A stretch of DNA of 64,000 bases from Caballeronia sordidicola (GCF_002220365.1 NZ_MTHB01000261.1:40689-104688); one strand, 5' to 3'. Shown: positions 54,294 to 63,553, numbered from the stretch's first letter. The notes: generated from the sequence alone by a model not told the origin. Translations and numbers: made by a program.

Positions 54294-54479
54294 GAATAAA
54301 GCTGAGGAGAAAAACGTGATTATCCGCTGCCGGTGCTGAAACCGTTGAGGGCGGGCTTTGCACGGAACAATGCCCTGCCTTGAAAAAGACTCACAGCAAG
54401 CCGCACGCAGAACGCCTTTTCGAGATTGGGGCTAAAATGCAGTCCATCCAGTCAGGCTGGCGCTGTTGCAGCTTCGCGA

Positions 54480-54523
54480 AGTAAGAACCGAGTAAGAACA
54501 GAGTAAGAACAGAGTAAGAACCG
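54480..54523. repeat. 11-bp tandem repeat upstream of the thioredoxin-like gene
   Basis: Four head-to-tail units AGTAAGAAC(C/A)G at 54480-54490, 54491-54501, 54502-54512 and 54513-54523, ending 18 bp before the ATG at 54542. They lie in the promoter/RBS region of the downstream gene. Confidence 0.9.
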
Positions 54524-54541
54524 AGCACGCTCGAGGTTTCC

Positions 54542-55078
54542 ATGTCAGAGAATTCACAGGTTTCACCGGGGCGCAGCAAGAGCCCGCTGCGCTATATCGT
54601 GATGGCGGTTGTCGCCGGCGTGATTGCGTGCACCGGCTATTTTGCATTCGGCGGTCAGCAACGCGTTCCGGATGCCACTTTCACGTTGTTGTCGGGCCAG
54701 AAGATTTCGACATCGACAGATCTGAAAGGCAAGGTCTACCTGATCAACTTCTGGGCGACCGACTGCGAAACCTGCATGAAAGAGATGCCGGCAATGGTCG
54801 ACACGTACAACCGCTTCAAGGGCCGCGGCCTGGAATTCGTCGCGGTGGCGATGAAATACGACGCCCCGATGTACGTGACCAACTACGCGCAAACGCGCAA
54901 CCTGCCATTCAAGGTTGCCATGGACGACGGCAGCGCCGCAAAGCAGTTCGGCAATGTGCAATTGACGCCGACTACATTTGTCGTGGATAAGGATGGCAAG
55001 ATCTTGAAGCGCTACGTGGGTGAGCCGACGTTCTCGGAACTCGATGCGCTTCTCGACAAAGCGCTGAACGCAGCCTGA
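54542..55078 (+). CDS. TlpA-like membrane-anchored thioredoxin
   Basis: The 178-residue protein has one N-terminal helix (LRYIVMAVVAGVIACTGYFAF) and a periplasmic TlpA/ResA-like domain: LKGKVYLINFWATDCETCMKEMPAMVD with the redox pair CETC, and LTPTTFVVDKDGKI with the cis-proline. It reduces disulfides in the periplasm, for example in cytochrome c assembly; the exact partner is unknown. An 11-bp repeat array precedes it; a terminator follows. Confidence 0.9.
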   Translation: MSENSQVSPGRSKSPLRYIVMAVVAGVIACTGYFAFGGQQRVPDATFTLLSGQKISTSTDLKGKVYLINFWATDCETCMKEMPAMVDTYNRFKGRGLEFVAVAMKYDAPMYVTNYAQTRNLPFKVAMDDGSAAKQFGNVQLTPTTFVVDKDGKILKRYVGEPTFSELDALLDKALNAA

Positions 55079-55114
55079 AACCGGTTCGACTTGACGCGTT
55101 ACACGGTTAAGAGC

Positions 55115-55150
55115 AAAACGCCCGCGGAATCACCGGCGGGCGTTTTGTTT
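55115..55150. terminator. Bidirectional terminator
   Basis: AAAACGCCCGC (55115-55125) and GCGGGCGTTTT (55136-55146) form an 11-bp stem; plus-strand T-run follows (TTTTGTTTT), and the minus strand has a T-run too. It lies between the convergent thioredoxin-like gene and dctD. Confidence 0.92.
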
Positions 55151-55187
55151 TATGAGAAGCATAAAAAGGCAGAACACCGCGCCTCGT

Positions 55188-56528
55188 CTACCGCTCAACC
55201 TCACCCTTCGCCGCCAGTCCATAGCGCTTGATCTTTTCGTAGAGCGTGGCCTTGCCGAGCTGCAGCCGGTCGGCCGCTGCGGCCACCACACCGCCGCACT
55301 GCTCCAGCGCCTCCCCGATCACCGCGCGTTCGAACTGCTCGGTGCGCTCCTTGAGCGATTGCGTCGCGGCATCGAGCGGGACCCCGGTTTCATCGATGAT
55401 ACCCAGCACCATCCGGTCCGCCGCGTTGCGCAGTTCACGCACATTGCCCGGCCAGTCGCGCTGCATCAGTTCTGCTCGCTGTCGATCACTGAGCAACGGC
55501 GCGGGGCGCTCGTATCGCACGGCGGCGTCGAGCAAAAAATGCTCGAACAACGGCACCACGTCTTCGCGGCGTTCAGCGAGCGGCGGCAGCGTGATTGTCA
55601 CCACGTTCAGGCGGTACATCAGGTCGCGCCGGAACGTACCTGCCGCGATGTGCTCCGTCATATCGCCCTTCACGGCCGCGATCACGCGGCAATTCGCGCG
55701 AATCGGCTGGTTCGAGCCCAGCCGCTCCAGAACCCCGTCCTGCAGCACTCGAAGCAATTTCACTTGCAACGCGAGCGGCATGCTTTCGATCTCATCGAGG
55801 AACAGCGTGCCGCCCGATGCATGTTCGAGCTTGCCGATGCGGCGTTTCTGCGCACCGGTAAACGCGCCGGCCTCGTAGCCGAACATCTCCGACTCGAACA
55901 TCTGCTCAGGCAACGCGCCGCAATTCACGGCGATGAACGGTTTATCCCGGCGCGGCGACAAATCGTGGAGGCTGCGCGCGATCAGCTCCTTGCCAGCGCC
56001 GGTGTCTCCGTTGATCAGCACGGAGGCGTCAGTGGGCGCGACGTTGGCGATCAGCTTGCGCACCTGTTCAATCGCCGGGCTGCGTCCGATGATTCTCGGC
56101 GCCACGCTGCTCTGGCCAGCAAGTTCACGCCGCAGCGCGCGGTTTTCCAGCACGAGTTTGCGACGTTCCAGCGCGCGGCGAACCGCTTCAATCAACCGCT
56201 CCGACGCGAATGGCTTTTCGATGAAATCGTAGGCGCCGTCGCGCATGGCCTGGACAGCCATCGAGATATCGCCGTGGCCTGTCACGAGGATGACGGGTAC
56301 TTCGGGCGCCCGTTCGTGACATTGAGCGAGAAGGTCGAGGCCGCTCGCGCCCGGCAGACGGATGTCGCTCACGATCACGCCGGGGAAACTGGCATCGATC
56401 AGGCGCGATGCTCCCTCCACACTGCCGAATGCGGTTACCTCGAAGCCGGCGAGCTGGAGGCTTTGCACGCTTGCGCGGCGTACCAGCTCGTCGTCTTCGA
56501 TGAAGATCACCTGAAGGCCTGTGGTCAT
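55188..56528 (-). CDS. dctD: Sigma-54-dependent response regulator DctD
   Basis: The 446-residue protein has a receiver domain (phosphorylated Asp55 in VIVSDIRLPGASG), a sigma-54 AAA+ domain with GDTGAGKELIAR and the sigma-54-contacting GAFTGA, and a C-terminal Fis-type helix-turn-helix (AAADRLQLGKATLYEKIKRYGL). With DctB it activates dctA in response to C4-dicarboxylates. Downstream of dctB. Confidence 0.95.
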   Translation of the reverse strand: MTTGLQVIFIEDDELVRRASVQSLQLAGFEVTAFGSVEGASRLIDASFPGVIVSDIRLPGASGLDLLAQCHERAPEVPVILVTGHGDISMAVQAMRDGAYDFIEKPFASERLIEAVRRALERRKLVLENRALRRELAGQSSVAPRIIGRSPAIEQVRKLIANVAPTDASVLINGDTGAGKELIARSLHDLSPRRDKPFIAVNCGALPEQMFESEMFGYEAGAFTGAQKRRIGKLEHASGGTLFLDEIESMPLALQVKLLRVLQDGVLERLGSNQPIRANCRVIAAVKGDMTEHIAAGTFRRDLMYRLNVVTITLPPLAERREDVVPLFEHFLLDAAVRYERPAPLLSDRQRAELMQRDWPGNVRELRNAADRMVLGIIDETGVPLDAATQSLKERTEQFERAVIGEALEQCGGVVAAAADRLQLGKATLYEKIKRYGLAAKGEVER

Positions 56529-56655
56529 GGGTTTCGACTCCTGCGGATATTGCTTCGTGTTGCCGCTTTCAGCGCGACTGCTTCAGCGCGAAACGCTGCG
56601 TGCTGCGCCATTTTCTCAGCATGTAGCGCGTGCTGCTGCACCGGTCACGCGTTCG

Positions 56656-58665
56656 TCACGCGCGCTGCAGCGTAATCACGAATTCTGCCCCGTGCGAGCG
56701 ATCCGCGTCAGCCTGCGTGCCGCCTTCGGGCCCATCCACTTCCATCTGCGGGACCAGGTTGCGTGCGACCAATGTGCCACCATAGTCCCGCGCTATAGCC
56801 GATGAAATCGCCAATCCCAGGCCCAATCCATGACCCATTTCCTTCGTCGTGAAAAACGGCTCGAAAAGACGCGGGAGAACATCCGATGGAATGCCCGGCC
56901 CGTTGTCACGCACCACAATGTCGACCGTGGTTTCGTGCCTCATCAACTCAATCTCGATACGAGGAAGATCGCACGCGACCACCGCGTCCAGCGCATTGCC
57001 AATCAGGTTGATCAGGATTTGCTCGAGCCGCAGATCCTCGCAGCGCACATATAGCGGCGGGCTGGAATCGGCGCGTTCGTTGGCATCGAAGGCAAGCACC
57101 ACGTTCTTCAGGCGCGGCTGCAACATGGCAAGGACGTTGCGCAATGCTCGGCCAACATCGGTACGCGCGTTTTTCGGACGGGCCTTGGCCACGAACAACT
57201 TCAGCTGGTTCGTGATCTTTCCCATGCGCTCCGTCAACGCGGCAATCGCCTCGAGATTCTCGTGCGCTGCCACGTGATCGCCGCGCTCGATCAGCACGCG
57301 GGTGTTGTCAGAGAAACTGCGCAACGCGGCAAGCGGCTGGTTCAACTCATGCGTAATGCCCGCTGCCATCTGCCCCAGCGCGGCCAGTTTGCTCGCCTGG
57401 ATCAGTTCGTCGTGCGCCGCGCGCAAGTCCTGTTCGGCCCGCGTGCGCTCGCTCACCTCCTTGGTCAGCAACACGTTCGCCTCCGATAAATCCGCCGTCC
57501 GCTCCGCGACGCGTTCATTCAGCTCGGCATAGGCGGTCTGCAAGAGCGCGCGGCTGCGGATCATTTCACGCACACGCACACGGCGCATGCGCCAGTAGAA
57601 CGCGAGCAAACACAGCGAGACGAACACCAGCGCCGTCACAATCGTCGCGCTCCACGCGGCGTCGACCGCCGGATCAAGCGAAACCATTGTCATCAAGTGC
57701 CAATCGGGCTCGCCGAGCGCGCGCTGCGTGGCGAGAAAACTCGGCGCGTCGCGCCCGCCTCCCACGCGCACGATTTGCGCGCCGCCTTCGAGCGTGCGCA
57801 CGATGGTCATCGGCAGCGCGGTGATCGGATGCTGCGCGTACTGCCGTGCGGAATACACCGACGCTTCGATATCCTTCGGCAACGGCCGCAGCGTGTGATA
57901 TTTCCACGCCGGCACGGAAGAAAGGAAGATCACGCCGTGGTCGTCGGTGACGAGCAGCGGTTCCGAGGCATCAGCGCCCTGCAGCCATTCCAGGTTCAGC
58001 TTGACGACCGCCACGCCGATAATGTCCCGCGTGCCCTCTTTGAATACCGGCTGCGAAATGAAATAACCGGGCTCGCGCGAGATCGTGCCGAGTCCGAAAA
58101 AACGGCCGGTGCCGCCTTTGACGGCATCGACGAAATACGGCCGGAACAGGTATTCCGCGCCCACGAAACTATCCGGGCCATTCCAGTTGCTCGCCGCCAC
58201 GCAGCGCCCGTTCGACTGGATGATGTAAGTTGCCGTGGCACGCGCGTGCGTATTCAGGTCGGCGAGATAACGGTCCGCGCGCGCGGCGAAGCGCGGGTTA
58301 GGATCAGCGAGAACCTCCTGCACGAACGGATGGCGCGAAAGCAGATAAGGCAGATATTCGTAACGGTCGAGCGTGCTTTTCAGCTCGGCTGTCGTGCGGT
58401 CGACACGCGCCGCCGCGTTTTGACGCAACGTGTCGAGCCCGCGTTGCCACGCGATGCTCCACGTGAGCGCACACACGCCGGCAAGTGCCGCGAGAAGAAG
58501 CAGGAAAACGACCAAACGCCGCGTCACGTGAACGGGTTCCAGACGATGGAGACCCCCGATTGTGGCACGCGCCGCTTCGAACGCGGTTTCCGCCGACGCC
58601 CTCGCCACCCCTTCCGTAAACGGACGCGGCGAAGCATCCGCCACCGAATGCTTCGCCGCTTTCAT
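56656..58665 (-). CDS. dctB: C4-dicarboxylate sensor histidine kinase DctB
   Basis: The 669-residue membrane kinase has two helices (about 50-70 and 340-358) around a large periplasmic sensor domain (PAS/dCache type), a coiled-coil linker and a kinase core with His439 in GITHELNQPLAALR, followed by N, G1 (RDNGPGIPSD) and G2 (GHGLGLGLAISSAIARD) motifs. The arrangement fits DctB. It lies between dctA and dctD. Confidence 0.95.
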   Translation of the reverse strand: MKAAKHSVADASPRPFTEGVARASAETAFEAARATIGGLHRLEPVHVTRRLVVFLLLLAALAGVCALTWSIAWQRGLDTLRQNAAARVDRTTAELKSTLDRYEYLPYLLSRHPFVQEVLADPNPRFAARADRYLADLNTHARATATYIIQSNGRCVAASNWNGPDSFVGAEYLFRPYFVDAVKGGTGRFFGLGTISREPGYFISQPVFKEGTRDIIGVAVVKLNLEWLQGADASEPLLVTDDHGVIFLSSVPAWKYHTLRPLPKDIEASVYSARQYAQHPITALPMTIVRTLEGGAQIVRVGGGRDAPSFLATQRALGEPDWHLMTMVSLDPAVDAAWSATIVTALVFVSLCLLAFYWRMRRVRVREMIRSRALLQTAYAELNERVAERTADLSEANVLLTKEVSERTRAEQDLRAAHDELIQASKLAALGQMAAGITHELNQPLAALRSFSDNTRVLIERGDHVAAHENLEAIAALTERMGKITNQLKLFVAKARPKNARTDVGRALRNVLAMLQPRLKNVVLAFDANERADSSPPLYVRCEDLRLEQILINLIGNALDAVVACDLPRIEIELMRHETTVDIVVRDNGPGIPSDVLPRLFEPFFTTKEMGHGLGLGLAISSAIARDYGGTLVARNLVPQMEVDGPEGGTQADADRSHGAEFVITLQRA

Positions 58666-58734
58666 TGCTGTTGATTCCCTTTCGCGTGAATGCCGGGTGC
58701 GCAGCGTGCTTGGAAGCGCCGCTGCTTCGCCCGA

Positions 58735-60042
58735 TCAGGACACGGTTTCGGCTTCGGTATCCACCGCGCCGTGCTTGAGCTGATCGCGCAGCTTGTCGCG
58801 GTCCAGTTCCTTCTCCCACGCAGACACAACCACCGTCGCCACGCCGTTACCCACGATGTTCGTCAACGCGCGGCACTCGCTCATGAAACGGTCGATGCCA
58901 AGGATCAGCACCATGCCCGACAGCGGAATGGTCGGCACGACAGCGAGCGTTGCAGCCAGCGTGATGAAGCCTGCGCCGGTCACGCCGCTTGCGCCCTTCG
59001 ACGTCAGCATGGTCACCGCGAGCAGCGTCAGTTGCTGCGTCCACGTCAGGTCGGTGTTCGTCGCCTGTGCAATGAACAGCACGGCCATCGTCATATAGAT
59101 GTTGGTGCCATCGAGGTTGAACGAATAACCGGTCGGCACGACAAGGCCCACCACCGAGCGCGAGCAGCCGAGCTTTTCGAGCTTGAGCATCAGTTGCGGC
59201 AATGCGGCTTCCGACGAGCTCGTGCCGAGCACGATCAGCATCTCTTCCTTGATGTACGCGACGAAACGCAGGATGTTGAAGCCCACCATTCGTGCAATCG
59301 CGCCCAGAACGACGACCACGAACACGATCGACGTCAGATAGAACGTGCCGATCAGCTTGAGCATGGGCACGAGCGAGCCGATTCCGTACTTGCCGATGGT
59401 GAACGCCATTGCACCGAACGCGCCGATCGGGGCCAGCTTCGTGATGATGCGCACGACACCAAACAGGATGTGCGACAAGCTTTCGATAAAGCTCGTCACC
59501 GCGCGGCCTTTCTCACCTGCGGTAGCCAGCACAGCACCGAACAGCAGCGCGACCAACAGGATCTGCAGGATTTCGCCTTGCGCGAACGCGGACGAGATGG
59601 TGTCCGGAATGATGTGCATCAGGAAGTCCGTGGTCGTCTGGCCGTGCGCCTTCGCGGCGTACGAGGCGACCGCCTTGGCGTCCAGCGTAGCCGGATCGAT
59701 ATTGAAGCCCGCGCCCGGTTTCAGCAGATGCGTCGCGGCCAGGCCGAGCACAAGCGCGAAGCTGGAGACGACTTCGAAGTACAGAAGCGCCTTGCCGCCC
59801 ACGCGTCCGACCTTCTTCATGTCCTCCATGCCGGCGATCCCGGTCACGACCGTACAGAAGATGATTGGGCCGATCACCATCTTGATGAGCTTGATGAACC
59901 CATCCCCGAGTGGTTTCATCTCAGTAGCGAGCGCGGGATAAAAATGCCCGAGCGCTATGCCGATGGCAATAGCCAACAGCACCTGCACATACAGGACTTT
60001 ATAAAAAGGTTTCTTCACGGTTGTCACAGTTGTTCCGGGCAT
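58735..60042 (-). CDS. dctA: C4-dicarboxylate/proton symporter DctA
   Basis: The 435-residue transporter imports succinate, fumarate and malate. It shows FSTPLYVQVLLAIAIGIALG-type start (VLYVQVLLAIAIGIALG), ending in the membrane hairpin region with SSSEAALPQLMLKLE (serine-rich), GYSFNLDGTNIYMTMA and TSKGASGVTGAGFITLAATL. The family length is 420-450. A sigma-54 promoter upstream fits control by DctBD. Confidence 0.97.
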   Translation of the reverse strand: MPGTTVTTVKKPFYKVLYVQVLLAIAIGIALGHFYPALATEMKPLGDGFIKLIKMVIGPIIFCTVVTGIAGMEDMKKVGRVGGKALLYFEVVSSFALVLGLAATHLLKPGAGFNIDPATLDAKAVASYAAKAHGQTTTDFLMHIIPDTISSAFAQGEILQILLVALLFGAVLATAGEKGRAVTSFIESLSHILFGVVRIITKLAPIGAFGAMAFTIGKYGIGSLVPMLKLIGTFYLTSIVFVVVVLGAIARMVGFNILRFVAYIKEEMLIVLGTSSSEAALPQLMLKLEKLGCSRSVVGLVVPTGYSFNLDGTNIYMTMAVLFIAQATNTDLTWTQQLTLLAVTMLTSKGASGVTGAGFITLAATLAVVPTIPLSGMVLILGIDRFMSECRALTNIVGNGVATVVVSAWEKELDRDKLRDQLKHGAVDTEAETVS

Positions 60043-60201
60043 GGTCGGCGAATAGCAAAGGGGTAAGACAAAAACGCGCCGGCGCTAGGCTGCGGCGATG
60101 CGCGTCTGGCGTCGGTAAAATCAGATAAAGCTGGATGGAATGGGTTGCATTGAATCGTCTCCCTATCTTGTTTTATGGCCTGTCTGGCCAGCCCTTCATA
60201 T

Positions 60202-60217
60202 TGCAAGGTCGATGCCA
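60202..60217 (-). promoter_or_regulatory. Sigma-54 promoter of dctA
   Basis: On the minus strand TGGCATCGACCTTGCA has the GG and GC dinucleotides separated by exactly 10 bases and closely matches TGGCAC-N5-TTGCA. The predicted start is about 150 nt before dctA. Fits DctD control. Confidence 0.88.
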
Positions 60218-60309
60218 GTTTTTGACTCGCGTTTAGCCTTGATTATTAAGGGTTTTTTGTTGACCCGAAACGGTAAAAATCTGCATTTCCGGAATTCAGG
60301 AATTGGACC

Positions 60310-60342
60310 GTCCGGTCATCCGGACGGGATAAGGGTTATCCC
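60310..60342. promoter_or_regulatory. Candidate DctD upstream activator sites
   Basis: Two adjacent palindromes: GTCCGG-TCAT-CCGGAC (60310-60325) and GGGATAA-GGG-TTATCCC (60326-60342). They lie about 95-140 bp upstream of the sigma-54 element, where enhancer-binding proteins usually bind. Confidence 0.55.
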
Positions 60343-60675
60343 TTGGACGCTTTATCTACGGGCTTTCCCGAGGTTCTGCACAGTCTGCGAAGCGATATGC
60401 CAGGCGCAAGCTTCCGGGCTTCTGGACGAACTGCGGAAATTCCAGATCGCATTAACGCGTGATTTCGGATCTAAATTAATTTAGCTGAATTTCACCTCAT
60501 TGCGCCAATCCATCTCAAAGAAAGCTTAATGAAAATATGTAAAACTGTGTAGTCGATACTGATAAACGCTTATTAACTGTATGAATATTTGATTTATAGG
60601 ACTACGATGAATTTCGGAAACAGCAAAACATCGCAACGGGTTCGTTTCCAAAAATCAGGAGTTCGCTTTGATTGA
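60343..60675. other. Low-GC intergenic DNA
   Basis: No gene recognised; base composition drops from about 60480 onward. A 22-codon frame at 60607-60675 (MNFGNSKTSQ start) has no known relatives to me. Confidence 0.5.
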
Positions 60676-61039
60676 GACCCCATAATCTGCGTATTTGTTG
60701 CAATATTCCTTCCGTGGTACTCACGGCCAAGTAGCGCAGTTGAAGAGAAAGCAAATTGGCTTTTCGCACTCGTCACAGTCGGTCGCGCGAGTCGTTTTAT
60801 TCTGCAGCTGGCTTTCAATTACCTCATATTTACCGCGTTCAGAGTGGGCGGCGTACTAAACAGCGCCGTGCTGGATGGCGTTTACTATTGCGTCGCAGGG
60901 CGCGCAATATATAGCTGTCATTTTGTTTAACCGGGGACTAGGCAATCTCAACTGGAACATTATATTCGCGCTTGCAGCCAATATCCTGGTCACGGCGGCA
61001 GCCACGACCGGCATTCCCGTCGTGAAGGATTTTTGGTGA
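60676..61039 (+). pseudogene. Broken integral membrane protein gene (possibly VUT-like transporter)
   Basis: Two overlapping frames read hydrophobic segments. Frame A (60676-60927) gives VFVAIFLPWYS and WLFALVTVGRASRFILQLAFNYLIFTAF; frame B (60875-61039) gives FTIASQGAQYIAVILFNRG and FALAANILVTAAATTGIPVVK and ends TGA at 61037-61039. One indel between about 60860 and 60927 would join them. The pattern resembles the C-terminal half of a small multi-helix transporter such as VUT family; this is a guess. No start codon is seen for frame A, so the 5' end is missing too. Confidence 0.5.
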
Positions 61040-61510
61040 GCCTCAGCCTGCTTCTGGGTGCAATGATATTCGGCGGCGTCATATCGGGTATCAGAGGGTG
61101 CCTTTGTCTAAAGGGTGGAATCGGAATCTTCTTTGGCACCTTCAACCCGTTTCACGCGACCCACGTCGCTATCATCAAACGGGCGCTGGAACTGCGCGGA
61201 CTATACAAAGTATTTATTCATTCAACCGTCGTGCCACGGCTTCACGCGACCGCATTGCGGTGGGGTGAAACTCGCGTATCGAAGTTTGATTGCGGATTGT
61301 ACATCCTCGAGCGCACATCAAAGGCTGATCTAAACGCCAACTACTTCCTCACCGGTAGTCGCTCTTATTATCAATTCACTCGATTTAAACCGCTCCGACC
61401 TGGGGATTCAGGACGGCCCCCAAGTACTGAATCGACCTGAGGGAGCTTGGGCCGAAAGCGGCACTCTCGAACAATCCGAAGTTCGCTCGCTTATCCATTC
61501 CGAGGATTGA
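61036..61510 (+). pseudogene. Frameshifted nucleotidyltransferase-like gene
   Basis: GTG at 61036 overlaps the preceding stop by 4 nt (GTGA). The frame gives IGIFFGTFNPFHATHVAIIKRAL, the nucleotide-binding GTFNPxHxxH motif of the nicotinate/pantetheine/glycerol-3-phosphate nucleotidyltransferase superfamily. After NYFLTGSRSYYQ near 61370 the similarity moves to the +1 frame, which continues with LNRSDLGIQDGPQVLNRPEGAWAE and ends LEQSEVRSLIHSED then TGA at 61508-61510, resembling a C-terminal segment of such enzymes. A frameshift has broken the gene. Confidence 0.65.
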
Positions 61511-61513
61511 TGC

Positions 61514-61690
61514 ATGCTCACTTACGCCATAATCAACCATCCGACACTCGTTCTACTCGACATCCAGCGAGAATACATCTCGCCTGATCGGGCGTTCTAT
61601 TTGACGGGAATCTCTCCAAGCCTGAACAACTGCCGGATTTTGCTCAAGCATGCGCGGCAAAACTACTGGCCCATTAATTCGAACAACCGC
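61514..61690 (+). pseudogene. Truncated isochorismatase-like hydrolase
   Basis: The ATG at 61514 starts 3 bp after the previous stop. Residues 10-54 (TLVLLDIQREYISPDRAFYL, then LKHARQNYWPI) match the N-terminus of cysteine hydrolases of the isochorismatase/nicotinamidase superfamily, including the catalytic Asp in LLDIQ. After about residue 54 the similarity ends and the frame runs through the lipA terminator into lipA antisense, so the Lys and Cys of the catalytic triad are gone. Confidence 0.7.
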
Positions 61691-61729
61691 CGAAGTCCTT
61701 GCTATGTAATTCGGAAGCATTGCGGACAT

Positions 61730-61758
61730 AAAAAACCCACGTTTTCCGTGGGTTTTTT
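61730..61758. terminator. Bidirectional terminator downstream of lipA
   Basis: AAAAAACCCAC (61730-61740) and GTGGGTTTTTT (61748-61758) form an 11-bp stem with T-runs on both strands. Confidence 0.95.
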
Positions 61759-61779
61759 ATACCAACCAAACCAGAAGAC

Positions 61780-62790
61780 CTACATGGCGCCGACCAGGCC
61801 CGCGTCGTGAGCCTGTTGATCCGCGTGGTAGCTCGAACGCACCATGGCACCAACGGCGGCGTGCGTGAAGCCCATCTTGTACGCTTCTTCCTCGTACATC
61901 TTGAACCTGTCCGGATGAACGTACGAACGCACCGGGAGGTGATGTTCGGAAGGCTGCAGATACTGGCCGATCGTCAGCATGTCCACGTTATGCGCCCGCA
62001 GGTCGCGCATGACCTGGAGGATTTCTTCTTCCGTTTCACCCAGGCCGACCATCAAGCCCGATTTGGTCGCCACTTCCGGATGCAGCGCCTTGAAGTCCTT
62101 CAACAACTTCAGCGAATGCGCGTAATCCGAACCAGGACGCGCTTCCTTGTAAAGACGCGGCACCGTTTCGAGATTGTGGTTCATCACGTCAGGCGGCGCA
62201 GCGGTCAGGATGCCGATTGCGCGGTCCAGACGACCACGAAAATCCGGCGTCAGGATTTCGATGCGCGTCAGCGGCGAATGCTCGCGCACTTGACGGATAC
62301 ATTCCACGAAGTGCGCCGCGCCGCCGTCACGCAGGTCGTCGCGGTCCACGCTCGTGATTACCACGTACTTGAGCTTGAGCGCGCCGATCGTGCGGGCGAG
62401 GTTCAGCGGTTCGTCGGCATCGAGGGGATCGGGGCGGCCGTGGCCCACGTCACAGAATGGGCAGCGACGGGTACATTTGTCGCCCATGATCATGAACGTC
62501 GCGGTGCCCTTGCCGAAACATTCGCCAATGTTCGGGCAACTCGCTTCTTCACAGACCGTATGCAGGTTGTGTTCGCGCAGGATCTGCTTGATTTCGGTGA
62601 AGCGCGAACTGCCCGTTGCGGCCTTCACGCGAATCCATTCCGGCTTTTTCAGCTTTTCGATCGGGATGATCTTGATCGGGATGCGCGCCGTTTTCGCTTG
62701 CGCCTTTTGTTTGGCGGTGGCGTCGTAAGGCGCGGCAGCGGAGGGTGATGCGGCGGTACTGCCAGCCAGATTTCCGGTTACGTCAGTCAT
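61780..62790 (-). CDS. lipA: Lipoyl synthase
   Basis: The 336-residue radical-SAM enzyme inserts sulfur into octanoyl groups to make lipoate. It shows the auxiliary cluster cysteines (CEEASCPNIGEC) and the radical-SAM cluster motif CTRRCPFCDVG, plus QYLQPSEHHLPV and MVRSSYHAD near the C-terminus. 13 bp downstream of lipB. Confidence 0.98.
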   Translation of the reverse strand: MTDVTGNLAGSTAASPSAAAPYDATAKQKAQAKTARIPIKIIPIEKLKKPEWIRVKAATGSSRFTEIKQILREHNLHTVCEEASCPNIGECFGKGTATFMIMGDKCTRRCPFCDVGHGRPDPLDADEPLNLARTIGALKLKYVVITSVDRDDLRDGGAAHFVECIRQVREHSPLTRIEILTPDFRGRLDRAIGILTAAPPDVMNHNLETVPRLYKEARPGSDYAHSLKLLKDFKALHPEVATKSGLMVGLGETEEEILQVMRDLRAHNVDMLTIGQYLQPSEHHLPVRSYVHPDRFKMYEEEAYKMGFTHAAVGAMVRSSYHADQQAHDAGLVGAM

Positions 62791-62803
62791 TCGGTCGGTC
62801 CAT

Positions 62804-63553
62804 TCAGACGGCCACGCCGTTCTGCAGTTGGGCGGCGGTCGCGCGATGGCCGCCGATATGGTGAGTGAGGTTTTCTGCCAGCGTTTGAGCCACGTCGTTC
62901 CATTCTGCCGTCACGCCGAGTGTTGCCATGTCGACGGTTTCGAGGCCGGCGTAGCCACACGGGTTGATTGCGAGGAACGGTTGCAGATCCATTTTCACGT
63001 TGAGGCTCACACCGTGATAACTGCAGCCATTGCGGATCTTCAGCCCGAGCGCTGCGATCTTCGCACCTGCGTGGGCGAGCTGCGACGGCGTTGGCGCGAC
63101 GTAGATGCCCGGCGCGCGCTCCTTGCGTTGCGTTGCCAGATTATACGATGCAAGCGTTTCGATCACGCCGGCCTCGATTCGCTGTACCAGTTCGCGGACC
63201 ATGAGTTTGCGGCGGCGCAGGTCGAGGAGCAGATAGGCGACGACTTGTCCGGGCCCGTGATAGGTGATCTGGCCGCCGCGATCGACTTTGACGAGCGGGA
63301 TATCACTATCGGGGTTGAGCAGATGTGCGGGGTCGCCGGCCAGTCCTAGCGTGAAGACGGGCGGATGCTCGACGAGCCAGATTTCATCGGCGGACTCCGG
63401 CGTGCGCTCTTCCGTGAACGCGCGCATGGCGTCGAAGCTTTGTATGTAAGGCTCGAGCCCGCGCCAGCGGAAAATGACCGCAGGGGCCAAGGCGCTGGGG
63501 ACCGCGCGATCAGTTGACGCTGAGGGGGAAGTTATTACCGGCTGGGCGGACAT
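62804..63553 (-). CDS. lipB: Octanoyltransferase (lipoate-protein ligase B)
   Basis: The 249-residue enzyme transfers octanoyl groups from ACP to lipoyl domains. It shows LVEHPPVFTLGLAG, KVDRGGQITYHGPGQVVAYLLLDLRR, and the catalytic lysine/cysteine region IAALGLKIRNGCSYHGVSLNV and INPCGYAG. With lipA it makes the complete lipoate pathway. The N-terminal extension of about 25 residues (SAQPVITSPSASTD) is common in burkholderias. Confidence 0.96.
   Translation of the reverse strand: MSAQPVITSPSASTDRAVPSALAPAVIFRWRGLEPYIQSFDAMRAFTEERTPESADEIWLVEHPPVFTLGLAGDPAHLLNPDSDIPLVKVDRGGQITYHGPGQVVAYLLLDLRRRKLMVRELVQRIEAGVIETLASYNLATQRKERAPGIYVAPTPSQLAHAGAKIAALGLKIRNGCSYHGVSLNVKMDLQPFLAINPCGYAGLETVDMATLGVTAEWNDVAQTLAENLTHHIGGHRATAAQLQNGVAV

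Noticed and set aside
54480..54523. CRISPR-like array
   Set aside because: The repeats are contiguous 11-bp units without spacers and no cas genes are present.
58690..60066. 458-codon plus-strand frame opposite dctA
   Set aside because: Antisense shadow; strongly biased composition and no motif; DctA is certain on the other strand.
60140..60484. 114-codon plus-strand frame across the dctA control region
   Set aside because: It overlaps the sigma-54 promoter and palindromes and has no protein-like features.
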